The notes under the pieces: generated by a model
The model's input: the letters and a program-made list of their open reading frames with translations, nothing else
The model's database searches: none
Told to the model about the DNA's origin: nothing
Origin: JAPOXR01 sp963664715
Lineage (GTDB): Bacteria > Pseudomonadota > Alphaproteobacteria > Rhodobacterales > Rhodobacteraceae
Direction of reading: 5' to 3'
NCBI GenBank assembly: GCA_963664715.2
Contig: CAXXUY010000016.1
Coordinates: 1-64,000, forward strand
DNA: 64,000 nt
Shown: in pieces, positions 62,433 to 64,000 of the stretch
Position numbering within the stretch: position 1 is the stretch's first letter
How the letters are laid out: each line of letters begins with the position of its first letter
Translations under genes and position numbers: made by a program

Positions 62433-63233
62433 ATGGCGGCGCCGGCGACGGCGCTGGTTGTCCTGTGCCTCGTGCTGCCGGTGTCGGCCACCATTGCCGT
62501 CACTTTCTTTGCGGGCGGCGGACCGTTCGACCTTTACGCCGCCTTCCTGGCAAGCGGGTTCCGCCGCACCGTCCTGTGGCGGACGCTGGAGATCTCGCTG
62601 ATCACCACGGCCCTGTCGATGGTGATCGGCTTCTTCACGGCCTATGCCATCAGCCGCGCACCGCCGCGCTGGCGGTCGGCACTGATCATCCTGGCAGCCT
62701 TCCCGCTGCTGACGGGTGTCGTGGTCCGGTCCTTCGCCTGGCTCATCATACTGGGACGCAACGGGATCCTGAACGATTTCCTGGTCTGGATCGGCATCGA
62801 GGCAGCGCCCTTCACGATGGTCTTCACCAAGGGTTCGGTCATCATTGCAATGGTCTACCTGTTCGTCCCGCTGATGATCCTGACCATCGTGGGCGTGCTG
62901 GAGAACATTCCCGACGACGTGATCGAGGCCGCGCAATCCCTTGGCGCCACGCCAGCCCAGACCTTCCGGCAGGTGATTTTTCCGCTCGCGGTGCCCGGCC
63001 TCATCGTCGGCGCGGTCCTGGTGTTCACCGGGTCGTTCAACTCGTATGCCACGCCGCAGCTCCTGGGCGGTGACCGGCAGATGATGATGGGCACGTTCCT
63101 TTACCAGCGCGCCATGGTCGCCTTCGACTGGGATGGCGCGACGACCGTGTCGGCGATCATGGTCGCGGTTACGCTGGCCGTCGTGATCGGCATGACGCGT
63201 ATCGCCAAACGCCTGAACCCGATGACCACGTGA
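62433..63233 (+). CDS. polyamine-type ABC transporter permease (PotB-like)
   Basis: A 266-residue inner-membrane permease with about six helices (APATALVVLCLVLPVSATIA; SLITTALSMVIGFFTAYAIS). The coupling loop is EAAQSLGATPAQTFRQVIFPLAVPG, and GSFNSYATPQLLGGDRQMMM is a PotB-family end. The ATG at 62433 has AAGGGA in front; a TTG at 62418 would add five residues. It overlaps the next permease gene through a GTGA stop-start. Confidence 0.92.
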   Translation: MAAPATALVVLCLVLPVSATIAVTFFAGGGPFDLYAAFLASGFRRTVLWRTLEISLITTALSMVIGFFTAYAISRAPPRWRSALIILAAFPLLTGVVVRSFAWLIILGRNGILNDFLVWIGIEAAPFTMVFTKGSVIIAMVYLFVPLMILTIVGVLENIPDDVIEAAQSLGATPAQTFRQVIFPLAVPGLIVGAVLVFTGSFNSYATPQLLGGDRQMMMGTFLYQRAMVAFDWDGATTVSAIMVAVTLAVVIGMTRIAKRLNPMTT

Positions 63234-64000
63234 CGGGCCGCCTTCATCCCGCGCTGATCGCATTTGCGGTCCTCGTCTATTTCTTCCTGATGGGGCCGCT
63301 GGTCATCGTGATCGGTGCCGCCTTGTCGGATACGGGTTTCCTGACATTTCCGCCGCAGGGGTTGACGCTGCACTGGTTCGAGCGAATCTTCGAGATGTCG
63401 GCCTTCCGCCGCACCATGGTGACAAGTTTTCAGGTCGCAGCCATTTCGACCTGCTGCGCGCTTCTGATCGGCATTCCGGCGGCCTATGCGCTGAACCGAT
63501 ACCGTGTGCAGTTGCCCGGCTGGCTGTCGACGCTGTTCGTCCTGCCGGTGCTGATCCCCGAAATCGTGCTGGGCTTCTCGCTGTTGCGCTCGATCCAGGT
63601 GGGTGCAGGGTTGCCGGTGGTCTCGACGCTGATCATCGGCCATACGCTTCTGGTCCTGCCCTATGCGGTGCGGGTGATCTCGGCCTCTCTCGCCTCGTTC
63701 GACTTCACCATCGAAGAGGCGGCGGTCAGCCTTGGCAGCCCGCCGGTCAAGACCTTTTTCACCATTGTCCTGCCCAATGTGAAGGCGGGTGTCATCGCGG
63801 CCATCTTCCTGGCATTCATCACTTCGATCAACGACGTGTCGGTTGCACTGTTCCTGACCGGGCCGGGCGTCTCCACACTGCCGATCCAGATTCTTGCCCA
63901 TGTCGAGCAGTTCTTTGACCCCGTGATCGCCTCGGTCTCGGTCCTGCTGATGGTGCTGACAGTCATCGTCATGGCGGTGGTCGAGCGCACCCTGGGCCTG
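63230..64000 (+). CDS. polyamine-type ABC transporter permease (PotC-like), partial
   Basis: At least 257 codons, cut by the window end. The GTG at 63230 overlaps the upstream stop (GTGA). The protein begins VTGRLHPALIAFAVLVYFFL and shows helices and the coupling loop EEAAVSLGSPPVKTFFTIVLP, then ITSINDVSVALFLTGPGVST. It pairs with the PotB-like permease. The ATPase gene of this importer is expected beyond the window. Confidence 0.93.
   Translation, partial: MTGRLHPALIAFAVLVYFFLMGPLVIVIGAALSDTGFLTFPPQGLTLHWFERIFEMSAFRRTMVTSFQVAAISTCCALLIGIPAAYALNRYRVQLPGWLSTLFVLPVLIPEIVLGFSLLRSIQVGAGLPVVSTLIIGHTLLVLPYAVRVISASLASFDFTIEEAAVSLGSPPVKTFFTIVLPNVKAGVIAAIFLAFITSINDVSVALFLTGPGVSTLPIQILAHVEQFFDPVIASVSVLLMVLTVIVMAVVERTLGL

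Noticed and set aside
62274..63263. Minus-strand open frame of about 330 codons
   Set aside because: It is antisense to the PotB-like permease and is His/Arg/Gln-rich, the usual effect of high-GC coding DNA on the opposite strand.

Overview
The window looks like chromosome from an alphaproteobacterium, most likely Rhodobacterales or a close relative. This is inferred from gene content and order: a xerD / aroK-aroB / CorC-type block, an invasion-associated-locus-B protein, rplU-rpmA-obgE-proB-proA, and TRAP and ABC uptake systems. No rRNA is present to confirm it. Many genes are eroded: frameshifts, nonsense codons, two nested insertion sequences and remnants of mobile genes. This suggests either a genome under relaxed selection (for example host-associated) or a consensus with residual indel errors. 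The two cases are kept apart in the entries.

Bases 1-17,850 form a catabolic island. A long minus-strand operon (7702 down to 1) encodes aldehyde dehydrogenase, a glutathione S-transferase-like protein, an SDR, a cupin, a sulfatase/phosphonate-monoester-hydrolase-type enzyme, a TAXI solute-binding protein and a fused TRAP permease. Facing it are a GntR regulator with three TTGGGATCCCAA-type palindromes in the shared promoter region, an SdsA1-like metallo-beta-lactamase alkylsulfatase and a second sulfatase paralogue. A second minus-strand operon (16,228 to 12,206) encodes a coniferyl-alcohol-dehydrogenase-like SDR, a self-sufficient P450-reductase fusion and an arylsulfotransferase-family propeller. 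It is controlled by a divergent LysR regulator with a perfect T-N11-A box. Together they suggest uptake and stepwise oxidation of a sulfated (or phosphonate/phosphate-esterified) aromatic or alkyl compound. The first and last genes of the long operon are frameshifted and a further aldehyde dehydrogenase is a truncated pseudogene.

Bases 18,000-38,900 are housekeeping: pgi and zwf; an orphan radical SAM protein; aroB-aroK; xerD; a CorC-type CBS protein; IalB; an lpxD-acyl carrier protein-ketosynthase set (ketosynthase frameshifted); divergent L,D-transpeptidase and DUF882 genes; proA, proB, obgE, rpmA and rplU; and a zinc-ribbon membrane protein. Bases 39,376-42,694 hold a PD-(D/E)XK nuclease-like gene destroyed by IS630 and IS5 elements that share one CTAG site. 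Bases 42,896-46,993 hold pstA-pstC-pstS without pstB, and tRNA-Ser(CGA). Bases 47,000-48,570 are nearly gene-free and precede a MscS-type channel gene.

Bases 50,608-60,143 form a carbohydrate module: GH78 alpha-L-rhamnosidase, two ABC permeases and a binding protein on the minus strand, with a divergent LacI regulator, a UgpC/MalK-type ATPase and a phytanoyl-CoA-dioxygenase-like enzyme. Bases 60,326-60,788 hold decayed serine-recombinase and DUF2283 genes. From 61,325 to the end a polyamine-type ABC transporter (binding protein, two permeases, the last cut by the window edge) is visibly richer in G/C-ending codons than the rest.
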